DNA from: JBNKVT01 sp050299335
GTDB lineage: Bacteria; Pseudomonadota; Alphaproteobacteria; Rhodobacterales; Rhodobacteraceae
Reading direction: 5' to 3'
Length of the DNA stretch: 41,060 nt
NCBI GenBank assembly: GCA_050299335.1
Contig: JBNKVT010000043.1
Span: 1-41,060 of the forward strand
Shown: positions 15,193 to 23,790 of the stretch, piece by piece
Layout of the letters: each line of letters begins with the position of its first letter
How positions within the stretch are numbered: position 1 is the first letter of the stretch
Made by a program: the position numbers and the translations under genes
The notes under the pieces: model-generated
What the model saw: only the letters and a program-made list of their open reading frames with translations
Told to the model about the DNA's origin: nothing
The model's database searches: none

Positions 15193-17096
15193 GACGCCTG
15201 CCTGGCGCGGAGGCGTTCATCCCAAAGCGCGATCAGCTGCCCGAAATTCTCGGCGGTCCGGTCGACCAGTGCCTTGTCGTCGAGCCTGCCAGCGAACCAG
15301 TCGGGCGCCAGCCCGGCGAAGATGCTCCTGCCAACCGCAAAGCCCTTGCACAGTTCGATATCGGTCACGGCCGAAAAGGCACCACGAAGATCGTCGAGCG
15401 GGGCGTTGAGGCCAAGAAGGATGAATCCCTGGCAGAATGGGTCCCTGTCGCCGATAAGGGCCGCGATCCGCACCCAATGGGCCTGGTCGACGGAGGGCGG
15501 CAGCTTCCAGAGGTCGGGCTGCACTCCGATCTCGTAGAACCGGTCGACGGCTTCGAGCACGGCGTCATCACCCAGCGACGGCGGGATGACCTCCAGCAGC
15601 AGCCGGTGGCCGGTGGCCCGGGTTGCGGCAAAGAGGCGGCTGACCTGGCGCTCCTGCTCCTCGCGCAGTTCGGCGGGATCGCTGGGTTGGTAAAGGACAA
15701 GGCACTTGACGACATGCTCGGCGGGCCAGCTTCGAAGCGTGCTGTCGATATTCTCGCCGGCCTCGAACCGGAGCGGCCGGGAGCCCGGTGTCTCGACCGG
15801 CCGCGCCAGCCAGCGCCCCGTGCCGGTCAGGCGGGCGAGGCTCGAAGCCCCGAAGCGGTCGTCGATGATCAGGCCGAGGCCGGGGCGCCCTCCCGCGGCC
15901 TTTTCGGCGGCCTCTGCGACGAGGTCCTTGAAGGCGGATATCCGGTCCGGACCGGCACCGGCGGCGGTCGCCCAATCCTCGAACTGGCTGCGATGGTCGA
16001 AGGCGAGGGCGACGATCTCGGGCGGCGTCGAGCGGCCGGTCGTCGCCGCGTGAAGCCGGTTGAGCGCCGCATCCTTGCGCAATTGCCGCGTCGTTGGGGG
16101 ATGATCGAGGAAATGGCGCAGTTCCTCCCAGCTCGGGATCGCCGGGGCGCAGCCGTGGCGCGAGACCACCAGCGCCCCCGAGGCGTTGCCCCAGGTGCAG
16201 GAGGTCTCCCAGTCCTCGCCCGGCACCCAGCCGCGCAGGAAGCCGCTGAGAAACCCGTCCCCGGCGCCGAGCGTGTTGAAGACCTCGATCTCTCGGCCCC
16301 GCGCGGCGATGCCGTCATCGAGATTGTCCGGGATCGCGTCCGGGAACACCACGCAGCCCAGCGGCCCGCGCTTCAGAACGATCGCCGCCTTGCTGAGGCT
16401 GCGCAGGGTTCTGAGGGCTTCGAGTGTATCGGTCGAGCCACCCGCGATATGGACCTCTTCCTCGGTGCCGACGATCAGGTCGCAATCGGCGACGATGGAT
16501 TGCAGATGCGCCGAGACCTCCGCCGAGGCCACGAAGCGGCTTTCGCCCTCGGCATGGCCGATCAGACCCCAGGCGACGGGGCGGTAATCGATATCCAGCA
16601 CCACCCGGGTCCCGGCCTTGACGGCGGCGGCCATCGCCTTGCGGCTGGCAGCCTCCACACCCGGTTTCGAGAAATGGGTGCCGGTCAGCACCAGCGCGCG
16701 GGCCGAGGCGATGAAGGCGTCGTCGATATGGCTTTCGTCGAGGCCCATGTCGGCGCAGTTCTCGCGGTAGAAGATATGCGGGAAGGAATGCTGGTTGCGG
16801 ATGCCGAGGATGACCAGCGCCGTCAGGCGTTCCGGATCGGTCGAGACATGGGAAACATCAACGCCCTCGGCCTGCAGCGTCTGGCGGATGAACCGTCCCA
16901 TCTGCTCGTCGCCGACGCGGGTGATCAGCGCACTTTTCAGGCCTAGCCGCGCGGCGCCCACGGCGATATTGGTCGCGCAGCCACCGACATATTTGGCGAA
17001 GCTCGAAACGTCCTCAAGCGGCAGCCCGACTTGCTCGCCATAGAGGTCGACGCTGGAGCGGCCGAGGCAGATGACATCGAGACGACGGCCGGTCAT
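15189..17096 (-). CDS. iolC: 5-dehydro-2-deoxygluconokinase fused to a DUF2090 domain
   Basis: A 635-residue bifunctional protein. Residues 1-325 are a PfkB-family sugar kinase: VGGCATNIAVGAARLG for substrate binding, and NTLGAGDGFLSGFL with catalytic Asp280. This part phosphorylates DKG. Residues from about 338 are a DUF2090 domain (LAFDHRSQFEDW, IIDDRFG, LEVIPPSLGD, CQGFILLGLNAPLDDL, DIELCKGFAVGRSIF), an aldolase-like TIM barrel often fused to IolC. It is thought to cleave the phosphorylated product to dihydroxyacetone phosphate and malonate semialdehyde, a role otherwise held by IolJ. No separate iolJ is present. The gene overlaps both the regulator upstream and iolB downstream by 4 bases. 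Confidence 0.9.
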   Translation of the reverse strand: MTGRRLDVICLGRSSVDLYGEQVGLPLEDVSSFAKYVGGCATNIAVGAARLGLKSALITRVGDEQMGRFIRQTLQAEGVDVSHVSTDPERLTALVILGIRNQHSFPHIFYRENCADMGLDESHIDDAFIASARALVLTGTHFSKPGVEAASRKAMAAAVKAGTRVVLDIDYRPVAWGLIGHAEGESRFVASAEVSAHLQSIVADCDLIVGTEEEVHIAGGSTDTLEALRTLRSLSKAAIVLKRGPLGCVVFPDAIPDNLDDGIAARGREIEVFNTLGAGDGFLSGFLRGWVPGEDWETSCTWGNASGALVVSRHGCAPAIPSWEELRHFLDHPPTTRQLRKDAALNRLHAATTGRSTPPEIVALAFDHRSQFEDWATAAGAGPDRISAFKDLVAEAAEKAAGGRPGLGLIIDDRFGASSLARLTGTGRWLARPVETPGSRPLRFEAGENIDSTLRSWPAEHVVKCLVLYQPSDPAELREEQERQVSRLFAATRATGHRLLLEVIPPSLGDDAVLEAVDRFYEIGVQPDLWKLPPSVDQAHWVRIAALIGDRDPFCQGFILLGLNAPLDDLRGAFSAVTDIELCKGFAVGRSIFAGLAPDWFAGRLDDKALVDRTAENFGQLIALWDERLRARQAS

Positions 17097-17965
17097 TGCA
17101 CCACTCCACGATTTTCATCCCCTTCAAGGGCCTGCCCGAGGGTGACGACCAGCGTCTGTGCCAGACAAAGCGGCGCGGCGAGCGATCGGAAGGGCAGATC
17201 GCCGCCAGGGACCTCGAACAGGACCCGGGCGTGGTCGGCCAGCGGGCTGAGCGGGCTGTCGGTGATCGCCACGATATCGACGCCGCGGGCGGCCTGCTCG
17301 GCCGCAATCGACACCACGCTTTCGGTATAGGGCGCGAAGCTGATGGCCAGCAGCAGGTCGCGGCCCGGGCGGCAGCGCGCGACCTGGTGGTCGATCATGC
17401 CGCCGGTGCCGTCGATCAGGGTGTTGCGGGTGTCGAGCCGGGATAGGGCGTAATTGAGGTAATGCGCCACCGCGTAGGAGCGCTTGAGGCCGAGGATATA
17501 GATCTCGTCCGCCCTGGCGAGAAGCGCCACCGCCGCATCGATCTGCGCCTGGGGAAGATGGTGTTGCAGGTCGGTCAGCGTCCGGATCGCGGCGTCGGCG
17601 AAGTCGTCGAGGATGCGGGTCTGACCCGGGTGCTTGTCGCCGTCCAGCATCCGGATGCGCTGCCGGTAGCTGTCCTTGACCGCGACGAGATTCTCGCGAA
17701 ACGGTTTCTGGAAGGCGCTGAATCCGTTGAAGCCGAAGGCCTGCGCACAGCGCACCACCGCCGAGGGCTGCACATCGGCGGCCTTGGCCACGGCGGTGAC
17801 CGATTCCAGCGCCACGAAATCCGGATTGTCGAGCGCGAAGCGGGCGATCTTCTGCAATTGCGCGCTCAGGGAGCTGTGCTGTTCGAGAATGCGGGCGCGA
17901 AGCGCGGTGAAACTGTCCTGCTCAACCGCCATGGTCTCGTCTTGTGCTGCTGCGTTTCTGATCAT
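17093..17965 (-). CDS. RpiR-family transcriptional regulator with SIS domain
   Basis: A 290-residue regulator. An N-terminal helix-turn-helix (about residues 55-95: SVTAVAKAADVQPSAVVRCA) precedes a SIS sugar-phosphate-binding domain (about 150-275: IYILGLKRSYAVAHYLNYAL, ISFAPYTESVV, DIVAITDSPLSPLA). This is the usual RpiR/HexR layout; such regulators sense phosphosugars and commonly control inositol or sugar catabolism. It is the first gene of the regulator-iolC-iolB unit, overlaps iolC by 4 bases, and is divergent from the dehydrogenase/transporter operon across a 134-base AT-rich gap. It probably controls both directions, with an intermediate such as phosphorylated DKG as inducer (inference). 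Confidence 0.88.
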   Translation of the reverse strand: MIRNAAAQDETMAVEQDSFTALRARILEQHSSLSAQLQKIARFALDNPDFVALESVTAVAKAADVQPSAVVRCAQAFGFNGFSAFQKPFRENLVAVKDSYRQRIRMLDGDKHPGQTRILDDFADAAIRTLTDLQHHLPQAQIDAAVALLARADEIYILGLKRSYAVAHYLNYALSRLDTRNTLIDGTGGMIDHQVARCRPGRDLLLAISFAPYTESVVSIAAEQAARGVDIVAITDSPLSPLADHARVLFEVPGGDLPFRSLAAPLCLAQTLVVTLGQALEGDENRGVVQ

Positions 17966-18015
17966 GAGGCGGAGCTTCCCTGAAGTTCAAGCCGGAGCGG
18001 ATGGCGCGAGTATAA

Positions 18016-18060
18016 ACATTGTTTTCTAATGTTGACAATAATAGAAAATTCTATCTAAAT
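18016..18060 (+). promoter_or_regulatory. Divergent promoter with candidate RpiR operators
   Basis: In the 134-base gap between the regulator gene and the plus-strand operon, a perfect -35 hexamer TTGACA lies at 18032-18037, with a weak -10 (CTAAAT, 18055-18060) 17 bases further on. The inverted repeat ATAGAA-AA-TTCTAT (18041-18054) fills the spacer between them, an ideal operator position for repression. A second inverted repeat, ACATT-N7-AATGT (18016-18032), abuts the -35. This patch is far richer in A+T than its surroundings. Confidence 0.55.
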
Positions 18061-18099
18061 GACTTGTAGAATTTTTATTCCAGACAGGGAACCGGGTGA

Positions 18100-18999
18100 A
18101 TGCCGCAGAGAATCGGGATGATTGGGATCGGGCTCATGGGGCACGGGATCGCGCTCAACCTGATGAAGCACGGCCATTCGGTCGTCGCCATGGCGCACCG
18201 GTCCCGCAAGCTCGTCGACGATCTCCTGTCCCAGGGCGCGACCGAGGCGGCAACGCCGCGCGCCGTCGCCGAGGCCAGCGATGTGGTGCTGACCTGTGTC
18301 ACCGGCGCTCCGGCGGTCGAGGAGATCATGTTCGGCGACACCGGCGTGATCGCGGGATGCCGCGACGGGATGCTGGTCATCGACTGTTCGACCGGCCTGC
18401 CGGATGTCGTCGGAAGGGTCGCCGACGCGCTCGCAGCCACGGGGGCCGATTTCGCCGACGCGCCGCTGGCGCGGACGCCGGTCGAGGCGGCGGCGGGCAA
18501 GCTCAACACCATGGTCGGCGCCAGTGACGCGACCTTTGCCCGGACCCGCCCCATCCTCGAATGCTTCTGCGAGAACATCTTCCACATGGGCGGACCGGGG
18601 GCCGGGACGCGCATGAAGCTGATCAACAACGTCATCACCATGGGCCAGGCGGCGCTGATCGCCGAAGCCATGGTCGCCTGCAAGGCCACCGGCGTCGATC
18701 TGCAGAAGTTCCGGGAGGTCATCAGTGCAGGGGGCGGCAATTCGGGCATCTTCCAGATGGTGGTGCCGGCGATCCTCGACGAGGGGCATTTCGACGGCAT
18801 GAAATTCTCGCTCGCCAACGCCGCGAAGGACCTTGGCTATTTTACCGAGATGGCCGGTACGACGGGTCTGCAGGTGCCTCTGGCGACGGAAGTGCGCGAC
18901 GCGCTGCTTGAGGCTGTCACGCACAATCCGGACGGATTGGTGGCCGCCCTGGTCGAGGTTGCGGCGAAGCGGAACGGGCTGACTATCGGCGCGGAATGA
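18100..18999 (+). CDS. Beta-hydroxyacid dehydrogenase (3-hydroxyisobutyrate dehydrogenase family)
   Basis: A 299-residue NAD(P)-dependent oxidoreductase. An N-terminal Rossmann motif (IGMIGIGLMGHGIALNL) is followed by the family substrate motif region (DAPLARTPVEAAAGKLNTMV) and the catalytic Lys in AGTRMKLINNVITMG. The protein length is typical. The family includes 3-hydroxyisobutyrate, tartronate semialdehyde and L-threonate dehydrogenases. The usual DAPVSGG motif is altered here to DAPLART, so the substrate may be unusual. It is the first gene downstream of the divergent promoter and is read with the transporter operon; the substrate-binding protein gene starts 55 bases after its stop. It probably oxidises a hydroxy acid in the cytoplasm. 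Confidence 0.82.
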   Translation: MPQRIGMIGIGLMGHGIALNLMKHGHSVVAMAHRSRKLVDDLLSQGATEAATPRAVAEASDVVLTCVTGAPAVEEIMFGDTGVIAGCRDGMLVIDCSTGLPDVVGRVADALAATGADFADAPLARTPVEAAAGKLNTMVGASDATFARTRPILECFCENIFHMGGPGAGTRMKLINNVITMGQAALIAEAMVACKATGVDLQKFREVISAGGGNSGIFQMVVPAILDEGHFDGMKFSLANAAKDLGYFTEMAGTTGLQVPLATEVRDALLEAVTHNPDGLVAALVEVAAKRNGLTIGAE

Positions 19000-19054
19000 A
19001 CGAACAGATCCGCGGCTGAAGCGGGCGGTACATCTTAATCGGGAGGAACTGAAC

Positions 19055-20326
19055 ATGACGAAAATAATGGGAACAACGTCCCGTCGCGCGGCTCTGTCCG
19101 CGGGCGTGGCGGCCCTGGCGATGGCGGCCTCTGCCGCCGTGGCGCAGGACGCGGAACCGATCATCATCGGCCTGACTTCGGACGCGAGCGGCCAGTATGC
19201 CAACTCTGGTGCTTCGGACCGGCGCGGCATGCTGATGGCCATCGCCGAGTTCAACGAAAAGGGCGGCGTTCTCGGCCGGCCCATCGAGACCATCCATATC
19301 GACACCGAGACCACACCCGCCACCGGCAGCCGCGTGGCGGAACGCATGATCACCCGCGACGGCGCGGACTTCCTTGTCGGCGCGGTCTCGTCGGGTGTGG
19401 CCAACGCCATCGGCCAGGTGGCGCAGAAATACGGGGTGATCTATCTCAACACCAACTCCTCCTCGCCGACCGAGTCGGGCGAGAACTGCCACCGGGTCAA
19501 ATTCGTCTGGGACGGCAACGGCACCAACTTCTCCAAGGCCGCCGTCGCCAACGCGGTCGCGGCCTATGGTGACAAGTGGCTGTTGATTACCAACGATTAC
19601 GGCTGGGGCCATGACACATCGGCGGCGACCCAGAAACTGGCCGAGGCCAACGGGGCCGAGATCATCGACAATATTCTCGTGCCCCAGGGTACAAGGGACT
19701 TCACCTCGGTGCTCCTGTCCGTGCAGCAAAAACAGCCGCAGGTGATCGCCGCGGCTGTCGGCGGCGACGACCAGAAGGCCATGCGCGGCCAGATCGCCGA
19801 TCTCGGCCTCGGTTCGACCTATGCCTGGATCAACAACCAGCAGGACTGGCCGGACGTCTATGGCCTGCCCATCGACAACCTCTTCGGCGTCTTCGGCACC
19901 ACCTGGTACTACAATCTCGACCTGCCGGGCGTCGACGAGTTCGTGGCGAAGTATCAGGAGATGTATCCCGACACGGGGATGCGGGTGCCGGGCAACGTCT
20001 TCTATAACGGCTACTGGGCGACCCGGTCACTCTTGGAGGCCATCGAGGCCGCCGGGACGACCAATAACCACGAGGTCATCAAGCAGCTGGAGCAGTTGCG
20101 CATTCCCGCCGACGTGCGGATGCAGCATGACGATGCCTATATGAACCCCAACACGCATCAGATGCAGCAGACCATCTATCTCGCCACGGCCAACCCGGAT
20201 GCGGGCGACACGGACGATATCTTCAAGGTCGTCTCGCATACCTCACCGGACAAGGTCATCGACGAGGCGGCGGATGCCAGCTGCAAGCTGGAATCCTTCG
20301 AGGATACCCCGGTCTACGAGCCCTGA
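19055..20326 (+). CDS. ABC transporter substrate-binding protein, branched-chain amino acid type
   Basis: A 423-residue periplasmic binding protein of the Peripla_BP_6 (HAAT) class. The N-terminus has adjacent arginines in TSRRAALSAG before a hydrophobic core and an AVA|QD cleavage site at 30/31, so Tat export is possible. The mature start PIIIGLTSDASGQYANSG and the FLVGAVSSGVANAI and TNDYGWGHD segments are typical type I folds. The ribosome site GGGAGGAACTGAAC precedes the ATG. The class binds amino acids, urea, amides and various organic acids, so ligand identity cannot be read from homology. Position beside iol-type genes suggests a carbohydrate-derived ligand (inference). Confidence 0.85.
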   Translation: MTKIMGTTSRRAALSAGVAALAMAASAAVAQDAEPIIIGLTSDASGQYANSGASDRRGMLMAIAEFNEKGGVLGRPIETIHIDTETTPATGSRVAERMITRDGADFLVGAVSSGVANAIGQVAQKYGVIYLNTNSSSPTESGENCHRVKFVWDGNGTNFSKAAVANAVAAYGDKWLLITNDYGWGHDTSAATQKLAEANGAEIIDNILVPQGTRDFTSVLLSVQQKQPQVIAAAVGGDDQKAMRGQIADLGLGSTYAWINNQQDWPDVYGLPIDNLFGVFGTTWYYNLDLPGVDEFVAKYQEMYPDTGMRVPGNVFYNGYWATRSLLEAIEAAGTTNNHEVIKQLEQLRIPADVRMQHDDAYMNPNTHQMQQTIYLATANPDAGDTDDIFKVVSHTSPDKVIDEAADASCKLESFEDTPVYEP

Positions 20327-20343
20327 GCCCCTTCGAGGGTCCT

Positions 20344-20370
20344 CGCATGCCGGCCGCGCGCCGGCATGCG
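20344..20370 (+). terminator. Stable hairpin between binding-protein and permease genes
   Basis: A 10-base-pair stem, CGCATGCCGG (20344-20353) pairing with CCGGCATGCG (20361-20370) around a 7-base loop, lies 18 bases after the binding-protein stop. There is no T-run after it, so it is more likely an attenuator or 3'-end mRNA stabiliser than a full terminator. This position commonly lets binding protein be made in excess over the membrane components. The permease gene starts 50 bases further on. Confidence 0.6.
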
Positions 20371-20419
20371 GCTTCCGTGTATAGTACCGGTTGCGTAAGG
20401 CAGCCCCGAAAGACCGCAT

Positions 20420-21349
20420 ATGGATTTCCTCAACTCGATCCTTCCCCACCTGCTGAACGGTCTCGCGCTCGGCATGCTGTTCGCGCTGATCGCGCTCGGC
20501 TTCACCCTGATCGTCAGCGTGATGGAGGTGATCAACCTCGCCCACGGCTCGCTCTTCGCGCTCGGCGCCTATCTGGCGATGGTGGTGATCGACCCGCAAC
20601 TGAGCAATCCGGGTCCCGTCGGCGAGGCCTATCTCGCCCTGCCCATAGCCTTTCGCTACGCCATCGCGCTGATCGTCGCGCCCTGCCTGGTCGCGGTCGT
20701 CGGTTTCGGGCTGGAGATCTGTCTGCGCCGCACCTATGGCAAGAAGAAGGAATACGGCCTCCTCCTGACCTTCGGCGCCGCCCTGGTGATCGAAGAGACG
20801 ATCCGCCTGATCTGGGGCCCGATGGAACAGTTCCTGCCGGTACCGGGCGCGATCTCGGGCGGGTTCATCGCCGGGGGCATGATCTATTCGAATTACCGCA
20901 TCTATGCCGCGATCTTCGGGCTGGTCGCCATCCTCCTGGTCTGGCTCTTCCTCGACAAGTCGCCCTATGGCGCGATCATCAAGGCCGGGGCCCATGACAG
21001 CGAGATGGTCCGCGCCCTGGGAATCAACCTGCCGCGTCTGCAATTGCTGGTCTTCGGCCTGGGTGCCGCACTGGCCGCCATCGCTGGCATCATCCTGACC
21101 CCGATCTGGGGCCTGCGCCCGCATGTCGGCGTCGACGCGGTGATCCCGGCCTTCCTGATCATCGTGCTGGGTGGCATCGGGTCCTTCTGGGGCGCGGTCA
21201 TCGGCGGCATTCTGGTCGGGCTGACCGTCGGGCTGACCGGCGCCTATGCCTCCGACTGGTCGATCCTGTCGATGTATATCCTGTTGATCGCGGTGCTCAG
21301 TTTCCGCGCCCGAGGCCTGCTCGGCAAGAAGACGGCACTGGAGCTTTGA
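20420..21349 (+). CDS. ABC transporter permease, LivH type
   Basis: A 309-residue inner-membrane permease. The N-terminus NGLALGMLFALIALGFTLI followed by EVINLAHGSLFALGAYLAM is the LivH hallmark, and the GAHDSEMVRALGIN cytoplasmic loop is the coupling region that contacts the ATPase. About eight hydrophobic segments are visible. It pairs with the LivM-type permease that starts one base after its stop codon. No unusual features are seen in the protein itself. Confidence 0.9.
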   Translation: MDFLNSILPHLLNGLALGMLFALIALGFTLIVSVMEVINLAHGSLFALGAYLAMVVIDPQLSNPGPVGEAYLALPIAFRYAIALIVAPCLVAVVGFGLEICLRRTYGKKKEYGLLLTFGAALVIEETIRLIWGPMEQFLPVPGAISGGFIAGGMIYSNYRIYAAIFGLVAILLVWLFLDKSPYGAIIKAGAHDSEMVRALGINLPRLQLLVFGLGAALAAIAGIILTPIWGLRPHVGVDAVIPAFLIIVLGGIGSFWGAVIGGILVGLTVGLTGAYASDWSILSMYILLIAVLSFRARGLLGKKTALEL

Positions 21350-21350
21350 G

Positions 21351-22346
21351 ATGCTGACCGCCCGCGCCAAAGCCCCCGTCGTCACCATCCAGATGGTGGT
21401 CTTCTTCGCGGTCCTGTTGAGCTATCCGCTCTGGGCAAGCGCCGTCGGCATGTACGAATATCTCGGCATCGAAATCGCCATTTTCATCCTCTACGCCTTG
21501 GGCTTCAACCTCTTGCTCGGCTATACCGGCCTGCCCTCCTTCGGCCACGGCGCCTTCCTCGGCGTCGGGGCCTATACCTATGGCTGGGCGCAGGTGAACT
21601 GGGGCCTGCCCCTGCCCGTGGGCCTCTGCCTGTCGGTGCTGGCAGGTGCGGTGGCGAGCGGTCTGGTCGCCTGTTTCCTGTCGCATAGGCGCGGCATCTA
21701 TTTCGCCCTGATGACCATCGCGTTTGGCCAGATCTTCTGGTTCCTCGCCATCAAGCTGCGCGGCATCACCGGCGGCGAGGACGGGTTCCTGAACATCGTC
21801 CGGCCCGAGGTCGCGGGTCAGTCGTTGCGTTCCAACGTCGCGCTCTACTACCTCGTCGCCGCCATCCTGATCGCCATGATCCTGCTGCTCTGGCGTCTGG
21901 TCCATTCCCCCTTCGGCACCGCCATCCAGGCCGTGCGCATGAACGAGATGCGGGCCCGTTTCGTCGGCTACCGGGTCTGGTGGCTGAAATGGAGCGTATT
22001 CACGCTGTCAGGGGCCATCGCTGGCCTCGCGGGCGGGCTGTTCTCGCTGGCGCAGGAAAGCGCCTACCCGGATGTGATGAGCCTGCATGCCTCGGGGCTG
22101 GTGGTGATGATGGTGCTGATCGGCGGCGGTTTCGTCTCCTTCTGGGGCCCGGTGGTCGGCGTTATCCTCTACTATTTCGCCCGCGATTTCCTCGGGGCGA
22201 TGACTGAGGCGTGGCTGCTGTTCTACGGGCTTCTGTTCATGGGCGTGATGATTTTTGAGCCCGAAGGTGTGGCCGGCGCCTGGGGCCGCCTGATGCGCCG
22301 CCTGCGCCCCGCGCCCGTGCCCAGACCGGCGGAGGCGGCGGAATGA
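21351..22346 (+). CDS. ABC transporter permease, LivM type
   Basis: A 331-residue permease with about nine to ten hydrophobic segments. LivM landmarks are YTGLPSFGHGAFLGVGAYTY, the FFALMTIAFGQIFWFL-like helix (read here as YFALMTIAFGQIFWF), and the coupling loop QAVRMNEMRARFVGY. The C-terminus is Pro/Arg-rich (RLRPAPVPRPAEAAE). Its stop overlaps the start of the LivG-type ATPase gene by 4 bases, so the subunits should be made in fixed proportion. Confidence 0.9.
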   Translation: MLTARAKAPVVTIQMVVFFAVLLSYPLWASAVGMYEYLGIEIAIFILYALGFNLLLGYTGLPSFGHGAFLGVGAYTYGWAQVNWGLPLPVGLCLSVLAGAVASGLVACFLSHRRGIYFALMTIAFGQIFWFLAIKLRGITGGEDGFLNIVRPEVAGQSLRSNVALYYLVAAILIAMILLLWRLVHSPFGTAIQAVRMNEMRARFVGYRVWWLKWSVFTLSGAIAGLAGGLFSLAQESAYPDVMSLHASGLVVMMVLIGGGFVSFWGPVVGVILYYFARDFLGAMTEAWLLFYGLLFMGVMIFEPEGVAGAWGRLMRRLRPAPVPRPAEAAE

Positions 22347-23095
22347 GCGCGCTGTTCGAGGTCCAAAACCTGCACAAGCGCTTCGGCGACAACGTGGTAC
22401 TGGAGGATATCTCGCTGTCCTTCGACGCGGGCTCGGTCAGTGGCATCATGGGGCCGAACGGGGCCGGGAAATCGACCTGTTTCAACGTCATGACCGGGTT
22501 CTACAAGCCGAACCGGGGGCGGATCACCTTCGACGGCACCGACCTGACCGCTTTGCCGCCGGAACGCATCGCCGACAAGGGCGTGTCGCGGTCGTTCCAG
22601 ATCATGAACCTGTTCGACGAGTTCACCGCACTGGAAAGCGTGCTTCTGGCGCTGAAGCCCGTGCGCAAGGGGCTGGGACGGCTTCTGTGGGACATCCGCG
22701 CCGACGCGGAGCTGCGCGACCGGGGGATGGCGGTGCTGGAGAGCGTCGGGCTGGCCGAGCGTGCCGATACGGTGTCGGGCGAACTGCCCTACGGCGAACG
22801 CCGGGCGCTGGAGATCGCGCTGGCGCTGGCCTGTGACCCCCGGATCGTCTTTCTCGACGAGCCGACGCAAGGGCTGGGCGCGGAGGGGCGCGAGCGGCTT
22901 CTGACCTTGATCGAAAAGCTGCGCGACCGCTATACGCTGGTCATCATCGAACACGACATGAGCTTCCTCTTCCGCCTCGCCGACCGGATCTCGGTCATCC
23001 ATTGGGGTCAGGTGATCGCGGAGGGCACGCCAGACGACTTGCGATCCGATGAATGGGTTCGCCAGTCCGACCTCGGAAAGGTAACCGCATGCTGA
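22343..23095 (+). CDS. ABC transporter ATP-binding protein, LivG type
   Basis: A 250-residue ATPase with all expected motifs: Walker A GPNGAGKST, Q-loop in FQIMNLFDEFTALESV, signature SGELPYGERR (a LivG-type variant of LSGGQ), Walker B IVFLDEPTQGL and the switch His in IIEHDMSFLF. It energises the LivH/LivM-type pore from the cytoplasmic side. The stop codon lies inside an ATGCTGA overlap with the LivF-type gene. Confidence 0.9.
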   Translation: MSALFEVQNLHKRFGDNVVLEDISLSFDAGSVSGIMGPNGAGKSTCFNVMTGFYKPNRGRITFDGTDLTALPPERIADKGVSRSFQIMNLFDEFTALESVLLALKPVRKGLGRLLWDIRADAELRDRGMAVLESVGLAERADTVSGELPYGERRALEIALALACDPRIVFLDEPTQGLGAEGRERLLTLIEKLRDRYTLVIIEHDMSFLFRLADRISVIHWGQVIAEGTPDDLRSDEWVRQSDLGKVTAC

Positions 23096-23790
23096 GTATG
23101 ACCGGCATCGACGCCTTCTATGGCGAGACCCAGGCGCTGTTCGACGTGTCGCTGAAGATCGGCGCGGGCGAGGCTGTGGCGCTGATCGGGGCGAACGGGG
23201 CGGGCAAGACTACTGTTCTGCGCTCGATCCTCGGCCTGACCCCGGCGCGGCGGGGCACGATCAGCTTCGACGGCACCGACATCACCCGCGCCCCCACTCA
23301 CCGCATCGCCCGCGCCGGGATCGGTTGGGTCCCGGACGACCGGCGCATCTTTCCGACCCTCAAGGTCCGCACCAACCTCGCGCTCGGCCGCAAACCGAGC
23401 CGCTTCCGCGCCTGGAGCGAGGCGGAGTGTTTCGGCCTGTTCTCGGCGCTGGAATACCTCATGGACCGCGATTGCGAGAACCTGTCGGGTGGCGAGATGC
23501 AAATGGTCGCCATCGCCCGGGCCCTGATGGGCGCGCCGGGCCTGATCCTGCTCGACGAACCCTCGCAAGGGCTGGCGCCGAAACTGGTGCAGGACGTGAT
23601 GCAGGCCATCGCAAGGCTGCGGGACGAGGGGGTTTCGGTGCTGGTGGTCGAACAGCACGCGCCCTCGGTCCTTGACGTGACGGACCGGGTCTATGTGCTC
23701 GACAAGGGGCAGGTGGTGCATGAAGGGGCGTCTTCCGCGATGCGCGCCGATCCGTCCCTGATGCGGCAATTCGTCGGAGAAGCGGCATGA
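23089..23790 (+). CDS. ABC transporter ATP-binding protein, LivF type
   Basis: A 233-residue ATPase. The ATG at 23089 is preferred over an in-frame one at 23053: it gives the usual LivF N-terminus (MLSMTGIDAFYGETQALFDV) and has GGAAAGG just ahead. Motifs: Walker A GANGAGKTT, signature NLSGGEMQM, Walker B LILLDEPSQGL, and VVEQHAPSVLD with the switch His. It completes a standard five-component importer with the genes from 19055 on. Its stop overlaps the next gene, a third ATPase, by 4 bases. Confidence 0.9.
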   Translation: MLSMTGIDAFYGETQALFDVSLKIGAGEAVALIGANGAGKTTVLRSILGLTPARRGTISFDGTDITRAPTHRIARAGIGWVPDDRRIFPTLKVRTNLALGRKPSRFRAWSEAECFGLFSALEYLMDRDCENLSGGEMQMVAIARALMGAPGLILLDEPSQGLAPKLVQDVMQAIARLRDEGVSVLVVEQHAPSVLDVTDRVYVLDKGQVVHEGASSAMRADPSLMRQFVGEAA

